The notes under the pieces: model-generated
What the model saw: only the letters and a program-made list of their open reading frames with translations
What the model was told of the DNA's origin: nothing
Database searches by the model: none
Shown: positions 39,178 to 50,987 of the stretch, one piece after another
Position numbering within the stretch: the first letter of the stretch is position 1
How the letters are laid out: each line of letters opens with the position of its first letter
Assembly: GCF_029945925.1 (NCBI RefSeq)
Contig: NZ_JAQSDN010000009.1
Coordinates: 1 to 64,000, forward strand
DNA: 64,000 nucleotides
Direction of reading: 5' to 3'
Source: Polaromonas sp.
Lineage (GTDB): Bacteria; Pseudomonadota; Gammaproteobacteria; Burkholderiales; Burkholderiaceae_C
Program-made: the position numbers and the translations under genes

Positions 39178-40586
39178 GCACTGCCCAGCCACACGACGGC
39201 CACCAGCACAACCACCGGCACGACCACCGCGACCACAAAGATGTCCAGGTAGGACTGGCGGTGTGTCAGCCCGCAGATGGACAGCAGCGTGATGACCGCG
39301 CCGTTGTGCGGCAAGGCGTCCAGCCCGCCGGTGGCGATGGCGGTCACGCGGTGCAGCAGGTCCGGGTGGATGCCTGCGGCATGCGCCATGGCCAGGTAGG
39401 TGCTTCCCAGGGTTTGCAGCGCAATGCTCATGCCGCCCGACGCCGAGCCGGTGATGCCGGCCAGCACATTGACGGAGATGGACAGCGACACCAGCGGGTT
39501 GCCTGGCGCAATGCCCAGCACGGCGTCACGGATCAGCGTAAAACCCGCCAGCGAAGCGATCACGGCGCCGTAACCCACCTGCGAGGCGGTGTTGAAAATA
39601 GGCGCCACCGCCGATGTTGCCCCGGCGTCCAGCGTGTCTCCCAGCGCGGGCAGACGGCGCCAGGCCAGCACGATCAGCAGCAGCACACCCGCCGTCAGCG
39701 CCACGATGATGGACCAGACGCCGCGCACCGCATCCATGCCGACGGCCCCATACAGCGCCTGTGCCAGGTAGCCGGCATCCACGCGCGGCGACACGATTTC
39801 GGCCATCAGGTAGTTCAGCGCCACCACCGTGACAATGGGCGCCAGCGCCAGCGTGACAGGCAGGGGCGGCACATCCGTGCTGGCGCTGCTGGACGCGACC
39901 GCCTCGCCGACCGCAGCCTGCGCCGGCCCGTCCTCGCCATAGGTCTCGCCCCGGGCCGCTGCATGCCGCGCACGATGCGAGAGCCACACCAGGCCCAGCA
40001 CCAGCATCAGCAGGCCGGCCAGCAGCCCCAGGCCGGGCGCGGCAAAGGGCGTGGTCCCGAAGTAGGGCATGGGGATGGCATTCTGGATCGCCGGCGTGCC
40101 CGGCAACGCGGTCATGGTGAAGGTGAAGGCGCCGAGCGCGATGGTTGCCGGAATCAGGCGCTTGGGCAGGTTCGCGGCGCGAAACAGTTCAACCGAAATC
40201 GGGTACACGGCAAAAGCCACGACAAACAATGAAACGCCGCCATAGGTCAGCAAGGCGCAAGCCAGAACCACTGCGGACACGGCGCGGCGCGCACCCAGCC
40301 GTTCAACAATGGCCAGGGCCAGCACGCGCGCTGCGCCCGAAGCCTGCATCAGCTTGCCGAACAGCGCGCCGAGCAGGAAAAGCGGAAAAAATGCGATCAC
40401 AAAACCGCCCAGCGCCTTCATGAAAACCTGGGTGTAGCTCGCCAGCAAGGGCGCGTCGGGGCTGAGCAGCACCGCCAGCAATGCCAGCACCGGGGCGAGA
40501 ATCAGCACGCTGATGCCGCGGTAAGCCAGCCACATCAACAAGACCAGCGACAGCAAGATGCCGGCGATGCTGCTGCCCGCCGTCAT
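39162..40586 (-). CDS. GntP family permease
   Basis: 12-TM; LLGALFGKLMQASGAARVLALAIVERLGARRAVSAVVLACALLTYGGVSLFVVAFAVYPI. Confidence 0.93.
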   Translation of the reverse strand: MTAGSSIAGILLSLVLLMWLAYRGISVLILAPVLALLAVLLSPDAPLLASYTQVFMKALGGFVIAFFPLFLLGALFGKLMQASGAARVLALAIVERLGARRAVSAVVLACALLTYGGVSLFVVAFAVYPISVELFRAANLPKRLIPATIALGAFTFTMTALPGTPAIQNAIPMPYFGTTPFAAPGLGLLAGLLMLVLGLVWLSHRARHAAARGETYGEDGPAQAAVGEAVASSSASTDVPPLPVTLALAPIVTVVALNYLMAEIVSPRVDAGYLAQALYGAVGMDAVRGVWSIIVALTAGVLLLIVLAWRRLPALGDTLDAGATSAVAPIFNTASQVGYGAVIASLAGFTLIRDAVLGIAPGNPLVSLSISVNVLAGITGSASGGMSIALQTLGSTYLAMAHAAGIHPDLLHRVTAIATGGLDALPHNGAVITLLSICGLTHRQSYLDIFVVAVVVPVVVLVAVVWLGSAYGSF

Positions 40587-40687
40587 GCGCGCGGCGCCTT
40601 TTGGTCAGAAAAAAACAAACTCTTTTCCTCTGTTCAAGTTCTGGCCCGGCCGGGGTCAGGGGCAAGGGAGGGATGGCGCCGCGCCCC

Positions 40688-41236
40688 TCAGGGCTTGCTC
40701 AGCAACGCCTGCCAGCCTGCGTGGCCCAGCTTTTCCAGCGTCTGGATGTTGACGTCAAAGATGGCATCAGCCTCGGGAAAGGCCTCGACCGCTCGCTCCA
40801 CGCTGTCTTCGCGCAGAAGGTGCAGGATGGCAAACGGTGCGCGGTTGGTGAAGTTGCCGATGTCGTCGGGCTCGGTACCGTCAAACTGGAACTTCGGGTG
40901 AAAACTGGCCAGCTGGATCACCCCTTCAAGCTCGTGCTCGGCCACCACGCCTTCGGCTATTTCCAGGAAGTCATTGAAGTCCAGGAAGTCATCGAACAGC
41001 GTGGGATGGATCAGCAGCGTGGTGTCGATCTGCTCTGCCGGCGTGGCCACCAGCAGGTCGAGCTCCCTGTCGAGGTCTTCGAGCAGATCGTCAGCATGAC
41101 GCGCATGGCTGACCACCAGACGCACCTGGTTCTTGACATACACCGCCTTGGCAAACGGGCACAGGTTCAGCCCGATCACGGCTTTTTCCAGCCAGTGCCG
41201 GGTTTGATTGAGGACTTCGTCGTCGGTCATAACCAT
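40688..41236 (-). CDS. DUF1415 domain-containing protein
   Basis: RHWLEKAVIGLNLCPFAKAVYVKNQVRLVVS...IHPTLFDDFLDFNDFL...QLASFHPKFQFDGTEPDDIGNFTNRAPF. Confidence 0.93.
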   Translation of the reverse strand: MVMTDDEVLNQTRHWLEKAVIGLNLCPFAKAVYVKNQVRLVVSHARHADDLLEDLDRELDLLVATPAEQIDTTLLIHPTLFDDFLDFNDFLEIAEGVVAEHELEGVIQLASFHPKFQFDGTEPDDIGNFTNRAPFAILHLLREDSVERAVEAFPEADAIFDVNIQTLEKLGHAGWQALLSKP

Positions 41237-41278
41237 CTCCAGAGAGCTACCGCAATGAGCGATCAGAGGGCTCTTAAA

Positions 41279-41370
41279 CCCAGCAAGGGCCGCGGAACCG
41301 GCTTCGCCGGGCCGCAGGCGCAGCGCCCCCTCGGGGGCAGCGCATTACACGAAGTGAAAAGCGTGGGGGC
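41279..41370. repeat. GC-rich intergenic repeat element with hairpins between DUF1415 gene and ettA
   Basis: gggccgcggaaccggcttcgccgggccgcaggcgcagcgccccctcgggggcagcgcattacacgaagtgaaaagcgtgggggc; hairpins CCGGCTTCGCCGG and GCGCCCCCTCGGGGGCAGCGC. Confidence 0.75.
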
Positions 41371-43032
<1,662 letters not shown>

Positions 43033-43371
43033 CGGGATTCAACTTCTAATAAGGGAAAAAACAACGCAGGGTACCTGACCGGGCCGGCCTGCAAAGCAGG
43101 CTGGCCGGCGGTGATGCTGCAAACAAAAACCACACACTTTAGCTGGGGGGCAGGCACCCTGAATCAAGGCGCGTTTCTGGCGTGAACCCCCCGATTATCG
43201 TTCCATGCGACAATACACGGGTTGCTGGCTCCAGTTGCCTGCAGCAATTAGGCACACCTTCGGTGACAGTTTGGGTGCCCAGCCTGACTTTTTTACCCGT
43301 CTGCCTTTCACTGGCGGAGGCTTCAACAGCCCCCGACTGGCCGATCTTTGGCACCTCCGCGTGCACCATCA

Positions 43372-45084
43372 ATGACTTTTGAAAATCTGAACTTGGCCCC
43401 GGCCATTCTTAAAGCCGTGCTTGAGCAGGGCTATACCGTTCCCACGCCCATCCAGGCCCAGGCCATTCCTGCCGTCCTGGCAGGCGGCGACCTGCTCGGC
43501 GGCGCCCAGACCGGCACCGGCAAAACCGCGGCCTTCGTGCTGCCCATGCTGCAGCGCCTGTCCTCCGAGCCGTCCCTGAAAAACAAGCGCGGCGTCAACG
43601 CCGTGCGCGCCCTGATCATGACCCCGACGCGCGAACTCGCCGCGCAGGTTGAGGAAAGCGTTCGCCTCTACGGCAAATACCTCGAACTCTCCTCCATGGT
43701 GATGTTCGGCGGTGTCGGCATGGGCGCGCAGCTTGAAAAGCTCCGCCGCGGCGTCGACATCCTGGTGGCCACCCCCGGCCGCCTGCTGGACCACGCCAGC
43801 CAGGGCACGCTGGACCTGAGCCAGGTGCAGATCCTGGTGCTCGACGAGGCCGACCGCATGCTGGACATGGGCTTCATCCACGACATCAAGAAGGTGCTGG
43901 CCCTGGTGCCCAAGCAGAAGCAGACGCTGCTGTTTTCCGCCACCTTCAGCGACGAGATCCGAGACCTGGCCAACGGCCTGCTGCGCGACCCGCTGCACAT
44001 CCAGGTGACGCCGCGCAACACCACGGTGCAGCGCATCACGCAGACGATCCACCCGGTCGGCCGCGGCAAGAAAAAAGCGCTGCTCACGCACATCATCAAC
44101 GAGCACAACTGGAGCCAGGTGCTGGTGTTCACACGCACCAAGTTCGGCGCCAACAATGTGGCCGAACACCTGACGAAAAACGGCATCCCCGCGATGGCGC
44201 TGCACGGCAACAAGAGCCAGACCGCCCGTACCCAGGCGCTGGCCGACTTCAAGAGCGGCAGCATCCGCGCGCTGGTGGCCACCGACATTGCCGCCCGCGG
44301 CATCGACATCGACGAGCTGCCACATGTCGTGAACTATGAAATCCCCAATGTCAGCGAAGACTATGTGCACCGCATCGGCCGCACCGGCCGCGCCGGCAAC
44401 AGCGGCGAGGCGGTGAGCCTGGTCTGCCTGGACGAGGAAGGCTTCATGCAGGACATCGAGCGTTTCACCAAGCAGAACATCGAAAAAGTCATCGTGCCCG
44501 GTTTTGAAGCCGAACCCGGCGAAAAAGCCGAGCCGCTGGCCATGGGCCGCCAGACCATCTGGGGCGGCCTGGGCAAGCCGCCCAGCCGTGACGTGATGCA
44601 GGCAGCCGCCAAGGCGGCACGCAGCGAAATGATGACGCGCATCCGCGAGAACAAGCCCCAGGCGGGCCGCGGCGCCGGCAATGGCGGCGGCGGCAACGGT
44701 GGTGGCAATGGTGGTGGCCGCGGCCGCAGCGGTGGTGGTGGTGGTGGTGGTGGTGGCCGCAGCCAGCCCCAGGGTGGCCAGCCACGCCAGAACTCGGGTT
44801 ATTCTTCGCAAGGCGGCCAGCCACAGCAGCTGCAAGCGAGGAACTCCAATGCACAACCCCCACGCCAGCGCGAACCTGAAGAACGCGGCGACGCCCAACC
44901 GAGCAGCCATGTCTCTTCCGGCTTCCCGTCCTCCGGCCAGCCCACCGGCGGCAACCGCGGCAACTACCGCGGCGGCGGCCGGCCAGCCGGCGGTGGCGGT
45001 GGCGGCGGCCGCTCGGGTGGCCCTGGTGCTAGGGGCAACGGGTCTGGTCGGTCGGGAAATTCTGGCTCGTTTACTGGGCGATAA
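43372..45084 (+). CDS. rhlE: DEAD-box RNA helicase (RhlE-like) with long Gly-rich RGG tail
   Basis: [44 protein letters not shown]; Gly-rich C-terminus. Confidence 0.93.
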   Translation: MTFENLNLAPAILKAVLEQGYTVPTPIQAQAIPAVLAGGDLLGGAQTGTGKTAAFVLPMLQRLSSEPSLKNKRGVNAVRALIMTPTRELAAQVEESVRLYGKYLELSSMVMFGGVGMGAQLEKLRRGVDILVATPGRLLDHASQGTLDLSQVQILVLDEADRMLDMGFIHDIKKVLALVPKQKQTLLFSATFSDEIRDLANGLLRDPLHIQVTPRNTTVQRITQTIHPVGRGKKKALLTHIINEHNWSQVLVFTRTKFGANNVAEHLTKNGIPAMALHGNKSQTARTQALADFKSGSIRALVATDIAARGIDIDELPHVVNYEIPNVSEDYVHRIGRTGRAGNSGEAVSLVCLDEEGFMQDIERFTKQNIEKVIVPGFEAEPGEKAEPLAMGRQTIWGGLGKPPSRDVMQAAAKAARSEMMTRIRENKPQAGRGAGNGGGGNGGGNGGGRGRSGGGGGGGGGRSQPQGGQPRQNSGYSSQGGQPQQLQARNSNAQPPRQREPEERGDAQPSSHVSSGFPSSGQPTGGNRGNYRGGGRPAGGGGGGGRSGGPGARGNGSGRSGNSGSFTGR

Positions 45085-45655
45085 AACCTACTCGGCGGTC
45101 CACTGCGTGGGCCGCCGCAAGCCTGCTCCTGTGCACCCCGGACTGGTGGTGCATCTGACCGATTCGCTCCGTGATTTTCCAGCCCCGCCAGTGGACGATG
45201 TCTTCATCGCGCTGGGCACCACCATCAAGGTGGCGGGCAGCCAGCAGGCGTTCCGGGCGGTCGATTTCGACGCCGTCGTGGCCCTGGCCAGATCAGCGCG
45301 TGACGCCGGCGCGACCCGCCTGGGCATCGTCAGCGCCATGGGTGCCGACGCGAAGTCCCCTGTTTTTTACAACCGCGTCAAGGGCGAGATGGAAGACGCT
45401 GTCAGCCAGCTCGGCTACGACAGCGTGGTGTTCGCACGCCCGTCGGTACTGGCGGGCGACCGCGAGGCGCTGGCGCAAGCCACCCGCCCCGGCGAACAGC
45501 TCGCCCTGGTCGCCATGCGCCTGTTCAAGCCGCTGATTCCGCGCAACTACCGCGTGGTGGCAGCCGCCGACGTCGCCGCGGCCCTGGTGAGCGCGGTCCA
45601 TGCCGGCCAGCCGGGACGCCGCGTGTTGCTCTCGGGCGAGTTGCAAGCCGCCTGA
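44909..45655 (+). CDS. NAD(P)-binding Rossmann-fold protein; 5' end overlaps rhlE out of frame (exact start uncertain, GTG starts near 45000 also possible)
   Basis: [43 protein letters not shown]...[24 protein letters not shown]. Confidence 0.82.
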   Translation: MSLPASRPPASPPAATAATTAAAAGQPAVAVAAAARVALVLGATGLVGREILARLLGDKTYSAVHCVGRRKPAPVHPGLVVHLTDSLRDFPAPPVDDVFIALGTTIKVAGSQQAFRAVDFDAVVALARSARDAGATRLGIVSAMGADAKSPVFYNRVKGEMEDAVSQLGYDSVVFARPSVLAGDREALAQATRPGEQLALVAMRLFKPLIPRNYRVVAAADVAAALVSAVHAGQPGRRVLLSGELQAA

Positions 45656-45665
45656 TCATTTCAAG

Positions 45666-45728
45666 CCATTTTGGCCACCAGCCCTTGACAGACGGGCGCC
45701 ACCAGCTACTGATTCAATAGCAATGGGT
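45666..45728 (-). repeat. Dispersed ~57-bp repeat, copy H
   Basis: Reverse complement ttgctattgaatcagtagctggtggcgcccgtctgtcaagggctggtggccaaaatgg. Confidence 0.75.
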
Positions 45729-45745
45729 CCCTGCCCGTGCGGCTT

Positions 45746-46129
45746 TCAGCCCTGCACAAACAGCGTTACCAGCGGGTCCGGCCCGACTTGGCGGCTCCAG
45801 TGGCCGTGGATGGCCGCGTCAAACGAGGCGCCAGTCGGGAGCAGATCAGCCGAATAAAAATGCGCCCCGGGCTTGAACACGCGCGATGTGCCGTCCTGCA
45901 GGCCAATTTCCATCTGGCCGCCAAGAATGACCACCCATTGCGGTGTCACCGTGCAATGAAACTGGCTGCGAAACCCCACCGGGCTGTGGCGCAGCTGGTA
46001 ACCGGTAGACGGCAGCAAGGGCGACAACAGCGCTTGCGGCGACCCTTCGGTCAGCGCAACCGGCTCGTCGCGGAATCCGGCGCGACCGTCGGGGCCGGTG
46101 TAGAGCGTGGTTTTGGTGAAAACAGTCAT
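45746..46129 (-). CDS. Cupin-like protein
   Basis: SPVGFRSQFHCTVTPQWVVILGGQMEIGLQDGTSRVFKPGAHFYSADLLPTGASFDAAIHGHWSRQ. Confidence 0.75.
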   Translation of the reverse strand: MTVFTKTTLYTGPDGRAGFRDEPVALTEGSPQALLSPLLPSTGYQLRHSPVGFRSQFHCTVTPQWVVILGGQMEIGLQDGTSRVFKPGAHFYSADLLPTGASFDAAIHGHWSRQVGPDPLVTLFVQG

Positions 46130-46171
46130 GGCAAGTCCGAGAAAAGTGTGAAGAGTAAATATAGGTTGGGT

Positions 46172-46684
46172 TCAGGCACCGGTGGTTCGCCGCCAGGCCA
46201 GCACGGCAGCCACGATCTCTTCGGGCCGGCTGGACAGGTCGAAGCTTTGTGCATTTTCCTCCGGGCCGGGCGCTTCCAGCGTGCTGAGCTGGCTGGCCAG
46301 CAGCGACAGCGGCATGTAATGGCCGGTTCGCGCGGCCATGCGGGCCGCGAGCAAGGCGTAGTCGCCCTGCAGATGGAGAAAACGGGCGTCGGGCGCACCG
46401 CGCCGCAGGATGTCGCGGTAGGCCCGCTTGAGCGCCGAGCACGACAGCACCAGGCCCCGCCCGGCCGCCTGCGCCTGCTGGAGCCGTCCGGCCAGCGTTT
46501 GCAGCCAGCCCTCGCGGTCCTCGTCGCTCAGCGCGACCCCGGCCGCCATGCGCGCCACGTTGCTGGCGGGATGCAGGCTGTCGCCCTCAAGGAACTCCAG
46601 GCCCAGGGCTGCCGCCAGCTGGGCGCCCACGGTGCTTTTGCCGCAGCCGCTGACCCCCATGACCACAAAAATATCGGAACTCAT
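46172..46684 (-). CDS. gntK: Gluconokinase
   Basis: MSSDIFVVMGVSGCGKSTVGAQLAAALGLEFLEGDSLHPASNVARMAAGVALSDEDREGWLQTLA. Confidence 0.94.
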   Translation of the reverse strand: MSSDIFVVMGVSGCGKSTVGAQLAAALGLEFLEGDSLHPASNVARMAAGVALSDEDREGWLQTLAGRLQQAQAAGRGLVLSCSALKRAYRDILRRGAPDARFLHLQGDYALLAARMAARTGHYMPLSLLASQLSTLEAPGPEENAQSFDLSSRPEEIVAAVLAWRRTTGA

Positions 46685-46715
46685 TGGCGTCACATTCTGC
46701 CTTGCCAACCAACGC

Positions 46716-47921
46716 CTAGGCTGACCAGCGCACCGTGGCGTCGGCGCGTTGGTGCAGGTCGGGCAACAGCTCCAGCCCCAAGCCGGGTTTGCCGTTCAGG
46801 CTGAGCATGCCTTGGGTCACCGTGGGCAACTCGGTCACGAGTTCCCTGTACCAGCCGGTGTAGAAAGCGCGCACGCTTTCCTGGATCAGGGCATTGGGGG
46901 CATGCAGGGACAGGTGGCTGGACGCCGCCCAGACCACCGGCCCGGTGCAGTCGTGCGGCGCCACCGGCAGCTGCCAGGCGTCGGCCATGGCCGCAATCTT
47001 GCGGGCTTCGGTCAGGCCGCCGCACCAGCTCAGGTCCAGCATGGCCACACCGGCCACACCGGTCTGCAGGTAGTCCTTGAAGCCCCACTTGTAGCTCAGA
47101 GTCTCGCTGGCGCAGATCAGCGCGTCGCAGTCTTTCGAATATTGTTTGAGCAGGTCCAGCGAGTCCATGCGAATCGCGTCTTCGTGCCAGAAGGTGTTGA
47201 AGGGCTTGAGCGCGCGCGCGATTTTCTGGGCCATCGGCAGCCGCCACAGGCTGTGGAACTCCACCATGATGTCCATCTGCTCGCCGACCGCGGAGCGGAT
47301 CTTGCGAAACGGCTCCAGCGCGAGGTCCAGGTCCGCGTTGCTGATGTATTGCCCATCGCTTTTTTCGGCCGCTGGATCGAAGGGCCAGATCTTCATCGCC
47401 GTCACGCCTTCGGAGAGCAGCGATTCGGCGAGTTCGTCGGCCCGGTGCAAAAAACCTTCGAGATCTTCGTACGGCCCGGCGTTGGCCTTTTTCGCGTCAC
47501 CGATGCCCCAGTTGGCGCTGGTCTGGTTGACGGTGCTGCGCACATACTGGTAGCCGGCGCAGGTGTTGTAGATGCGTATGCTGTCGCGGCTCTTGCCGCC
47601 CAGCGCGGTGTACAGCGGCATGTTGGCCGCCTTGCCGAAAATGTCCCACAGCGCGATGTCAATGGCCGAGTTGCCGCGCGTTTCCACGCCGGAGCCGCGC
47701 CAGCCGAGGTAACCGGTGATGTCCTTGTTGCGCGCCTCGATGGCCAGCGGATCCTTGCCCAGCAGCTTGGGACCGGCCCACTCGTGGATATAGGCTTCCA
47801 CCGCTTGCGCGCCCATGAAGGTTTCGCCGAGGCCGACCAGGCCTTCGTCGGTGTGGATGCGGACCCAGATGATGTTGGGAAACTCGCCCAGGCGCAGGGT
47901 TTCGACTTTGGTGATTTTCAA
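46716..47921 (-). CDS. Mandelate racemase/muconate lactonizing enzyme (enolase superfamily) protein; TTG start likely
   Basis: KITKVETLRLGEFPNIIWVRIHTDEGLVGLGETFMGAQAVEAYIHEWAGPKLLGKDPLAIE...SLHAPNALIQESVRAF. Confidence 0.92.
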   Translation of the reverse strand: MKITKVETLRLGEFPNIIWVRIHTDEGLVGLGETFMGAQAVEAYIHEWAGPKLLGKDPLAIEARNKDITGYLGWRGSGVETRGNSAIDIALWDIFGKAANMPLYTALGGKSRDSIRIYNTCAGYQYVRSTVNQTSANWGIGDAKKANAGPYEDLEGFLHRADELAESLLSEGVTAMKIWPFDPAAEKSDGQYISNADLDLALEPFRKIRSAVGEQMDIMVEFHSLWRLPMAQKIARALKPFNTFWHEDAIRMDSLDLLKQYSKDCDALICASETLSYKWGFKDYLQTGVAGVAMLDLSWCGGLTEARKIAAMADAWQLPVAPHDCTGPVVWAASSHLSLHAPNALIQESVRAFYTGWYRELVTELPTVTQGMLSLNGKPGLGLELLPDLHQRADATVRWSA

Positions 47922-47992
47922 GGAAGACTCCGAAAAAAAAGGCCGCAAGAGTGAACCCCTACGGCCTTGTCGCGATCCGGCCGAAGCGCCGT

Positions 47993-49003
47993 TTAGCCGC
48001 CGCGTGCCTTCTTCAGCGCGTCCATCACCATCTTGACAGGCTCGGCGCCAATCGTCGGGACGTTCTTGTCATAAACGGGCTTGACCTTGTCGAACATGCG
48101 TTTCTGCTCGGCCGCACTCACCTCGTTGACCGTCATGGTCTTCCTCAGATTGGCCAGCGACTTCTCGTTCAAGGCACGGTTGGCCGCGCGCTGGACCTTC
48201 TGGCCTTCCATCGCCGCTTCACGCAACACCGCCTGCTCCTGCGGGTTCAGCTGATCCCAGAGCTTCTTGCTGTACAGCACCAGGAACGGTGTGTAGGCAT
48301 GGCGCGTCACGCTCAGGTACTTCTGCACCTCGCTGAACTTCGAGGTCTCGATGGTCACGAAGGGATTTTCCTGGCCATCGATGGTTTTGGTTTCCAGCGC
48401 GGTGAACACCTCGCCAAACGCCATGGGCACGGCGTTGGTGCCAAGCGTCTTGAAGGTGTCCAGGAAGATGTTGTTCTGCATCACACGGACCTTGACGCCT
48501 TCAAAGTCTTCCGCTTTGGCGACCGGCCGCTTGCTGTTGGTCAGGTTGCGGAAACCGTTTTCCCAGTAGGCCAGGTTGATCAGGCCGGCTTCTTCCAGCT
48601 TTTTGTTGAAGTAGGCGCCGGCCGGGCCGTCGAGCACCGCGTCGGCTTCCTTCTCGTTGGCAAACAGGAAGGGCAGATCGAAGGCGCCGAGCTCCTTGAC
48701 GATGCCCACCAGCGGCGAGCTCGAGGTGCACACCATCTCCTGGGTGCCGGCGCGCAGCGCCTGTGTCGCGGGCAAATCACCACCGGCGGAGCCGCCCCAG
48801 AAAGCGTTGATTTTCATCTTGCCGCCGGTCTTGGCGGCCAGCACTTCCTGCATCTTCTTGACACCGACGCCGACCGGGTGGTCCTCGTTCACGCCATTGG
48901 TGAACTTGATGGTGCGCTCGGCATACTGCGCGAAACTTGAAGTGGCCACCAGCAAGGCGGCCGCGGCCAGGGCCGAAGCGAGGGTTCTGCGTTTGAAAAA
49001 CAT
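47993..49003 (-). CDS. TRAP transporter substrate-binding protein (DctP family)
   Basis: RTIKFTNGVNEDHPVGVGVKKMQEVLAAKTGGKMKINAFWGGSAGGDLPATQALRAGTQEMVCTSSSPL. Confidence 0.94.
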   Translation of the reverse strand: MFFKRRTLASALAAAALLVATSSFAQYAERTIKFTNGVNEDHPVGVGVKKMQEVLAAKTGGKMKINAFWGGSAGGDLPATQALRAGTQEMVCTSSSPLVGIVKELGAFDLPFLFANEKEADAVLDGPAGAYFNKKLEEAGLINLAYWENGFRNLTNSKRPVAKAEDFEGVKVRVMQNNIFLDTFKTLGTNAVPMAFGEVFTALETKTIDGQENPFVTIETSKFSEVQKYLSVTRHAYTPFLVLYSKKLWDQLNPQEQAVLREAAMEGQKVQRAANRALNEKSLANLRKTMTVNEVSAAEQKRMFDKVKPVYDKNVPTIGAEPVKMVMDALKKARGG

Positions 49004-49046
49004 GGTTGTCTCCTTTATATAAACGACAGGGGTTGGGAAAGGGAAA

Positions 49047-50345
49047 TCACCGCATCAGCCATTTGAGCGGCTCGGTGACGATGGCTGGAAAAACAATCAA
49101 CAGGGACAACACGGCCAGTTGCGCCAGCAGAAAGGGCAGAACGCCCTTGAACGCGGTGTCCATGCTGATCTTTGCAACGCCGCACACCACGTTGAGCACG
49201 GTACCCACCGGCGGCGTGATCAGGCCGATGGCGTTGTTCATGATGAACATGATGCCGAAATACACCGGGTCGATGCCGGCCTTGAGCACCACCGGCATCA
49301 GCACCGGCGTGAGGATCAGCACCGTCGGCGTGAAGTCGAGCGCGGTGCCAACAACCACGACAAGCACCATCATCACCACCATCAGCAGCATCTTGTTGTC
49401 CATGAAAGGTGCCATCAGGCCGGCAACTTCCGTGGGAATGTTGGCCACCGTGATCAGCCAGGCGCTGACCATGGCTGCGGCCACGAGGAACATCACCACG
49501 GCCGTGGTCTTGCCGGCCGCCAGGATGAGGCCATACAGCTCGGACCACTTGAGTTCGCGGTAGATGAACATGCCGACGACAAAGCTGTAGACCGCGGCCA
49601 CCACGGCCGCTTCGGTCGGCGTGAAGATGCCGAACTTCATGCCGCCAATGATGACGATGGGCAGGGTCAATGCAAAGCCGCCTTGAGCCGTGATGCGCAG
49701 CCGGTCAGGCATGGGCATCCTGGGGGCCGCAGGCACGTTTTCCTTCCTGGCCAACCACCACCAGGTCAGCCCGATCGCCGCGCCCATCAGGATGCCCGGC
49801 ACGATGCCGGCCAGAAACAGCTTGGTGATGGAGACGTTGCCGGCCACGCCGAAAATGATCAGGCCGATGGAAGGCGGTATCACCGGCGCAATGATGCCGC
49901 CAGACGCAATCAGCCCCGAGGCCCGGCCCACGTTGTAACCGGCAGCCCGCATCATGGGAATCAGCAGCGCGGCCAGCGCAGCGGTGTCCGCAATCGCCGA
50001 GCCCGACAGCGACGCCATGATCACCGCCGCAATCACCGTGACGTAACCGAGGCCGCCGCGAAAATGCCCGACCCAGGCCATCGCGAGGTTGACAATGCGG
50101 CGGCTGATGCCACCGGCATTCATGAACTCGCCGGCCAGCAGGAAAAACGGCACAGCCAGCAGGGGGAAGTTGTCGGCACCGTCGACAAAACGCTGGGCCA
50201 GGATCTGGCTGTCGAAAGTGACGAGGCCGCTGGTGGCGGCCAGGAAAGCCATCAGCGCGACACCGCAGACCAGCAGTGCATAGGCGATCGGCATGCCAAT
50301 CGCCATGGCGGCCAGCAGGCTGAGGATAAAAACGCTAACAGTCAT
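49047..50345 (-). CDS. TRAP transporter large permease (DctM)
   Basis: PLLAVPFFLLAGEFMNAGGISRRIVNLAMAWVGHFRGGLGYVTVIAAVIMASLSGSAIADTAALA. Confidence 0.96.
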   Translation of the reverse strand: MTVSVFILSLLAAMAIGMPIAYALLVCGVALMAFLAATSGLVTFDSQILAQRFVDGADNFPLLAVPFFLLAGEFMNAGGISRRIVNLAMAWVGHFRGGLGYVTVIAAVIMASLSGSAIADTAALAALLIPMMRAAGYNVGRASGLIASGGIIAPVIPPSIGLIIFGVAGNVSITKLFLAGIVPGILMGAAIGLTWWWLARKENVPAAPRMPMPDRLRITAQGGFALTLPIVIIGGMKFGIFTPTEAAVVAAVYSFVVGMFIYRELKWSELYGLILAAGKTTAVVMFLVAAAMVSAWLITVANIPTEVAGLMAPFMDNKMLLMVVMMVLVVVVGTALDFTPTVLILTPVLMPVVLKAGIDPVYFGIMFIMNNAIGLITPPVGTVLNVVCGVAKISMDTAFKGVLPFLLAQLAVLSLLIVFPAIVTEPLKWLMR

Positions 50346-50368
50346 GTGTTGGCCTCGCGCCTGCACCG

Positions 50369-50397
50369 TACCGTGCGTCCTGAGCTTGTCGAAAGAT
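50369..50397 (+). repeat. Single arm of the CCTGAGCTTGTCGAAGGG repeat at the DctQ stop
   Basis: taccgtgcgtcctgagcttgtcgaaagat versus CCGTTCGCCCTGAGCTTGTCGAAGGGT. Confidence 0.65.
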
Positions 50398-50960
50398 CAT
50401 GCCTTGCTTCCCTGGATTTGTTTTTCGACGTCGGCCAGGCCTTCGGTTTCGATCACCTGCACCAGCTCTTCCTCGCTGATGCGCCCCGTCACCAGCCGGA
50501 ACAGCACGTTGAGATTGATGATGGCCATCACCACACTGACGACGTAGCCGATGCCGTAAATCCAGATCATGGAAATGCCGACCACCGGCGAAACATTGGT
50601 GACCTGCAGCTCGTGCATCTTGAAAGTGCCCATGAAAAAAAGCACATTGCAAAACAGCATCAGGGCTTCGCTCAGGAAGAGGCAGACTTTTTTGCCCAGC
50701 ACCGGCAGGTGCTTGATCAGCGTGTCCACGCCCAGATGCCCGCCTTCGTGCATGGCCAGCATCGCGCCGATGTAGGTCAGCCAGATGAAGAAATACCTCG
50801 ACATTTCGTCGGAGACGGAGATGCCGGAATTGAAGGCGTAACGCAGCACCACGTTGCCGAACACCATGATGACCATGGCCACCATGCAGACGACCACCAG
50901 CAGCTCCAGGAACTTGAAGAACCTGTAAATCGCCGCATCCATCATTTTTTGCAAATTCAT
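50397..50960 (-). CDS. TRAP transporter small permease (DctQ)
   Basis: FKFLELLVVVCMVAMVIMVFGNVVLRYAFNSGISVSDEMSRYFFIWLTYIGAMLAMHEGGHLGVD. Confidence 0.94.
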   Translation of the reverse strand: MNLQKMMDAAIYRFFKFLELLVVVCMVAMVIMVFGNVVLRYAFNSGISVSDEMSRYFFIWLTYIGAMLAMHEGGHLGVDTLIKHLPVLGKKVCLFLSEALMLFCNVLFFMGTFKMHELQVTNVSPVVGISMIWIYGIGYVVSVVMAIINLNVLFRLVTGRISEEELVQVIETEGLADVEKQIQGSKA

Positions 50961-50987
50961 CTTTCGCCTGTTGTCGGGTGGGATGGC

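Noticed and set aside
43081-43110. Hairpin GGCCGGCCTGC-AAA-GCAGGCTGGCC between ettA and rhlE
   Set aside because: Clear inverted repeat with one mismatch, but it lies upstream of both divergent genes with no T-tract; function cannot be supported.
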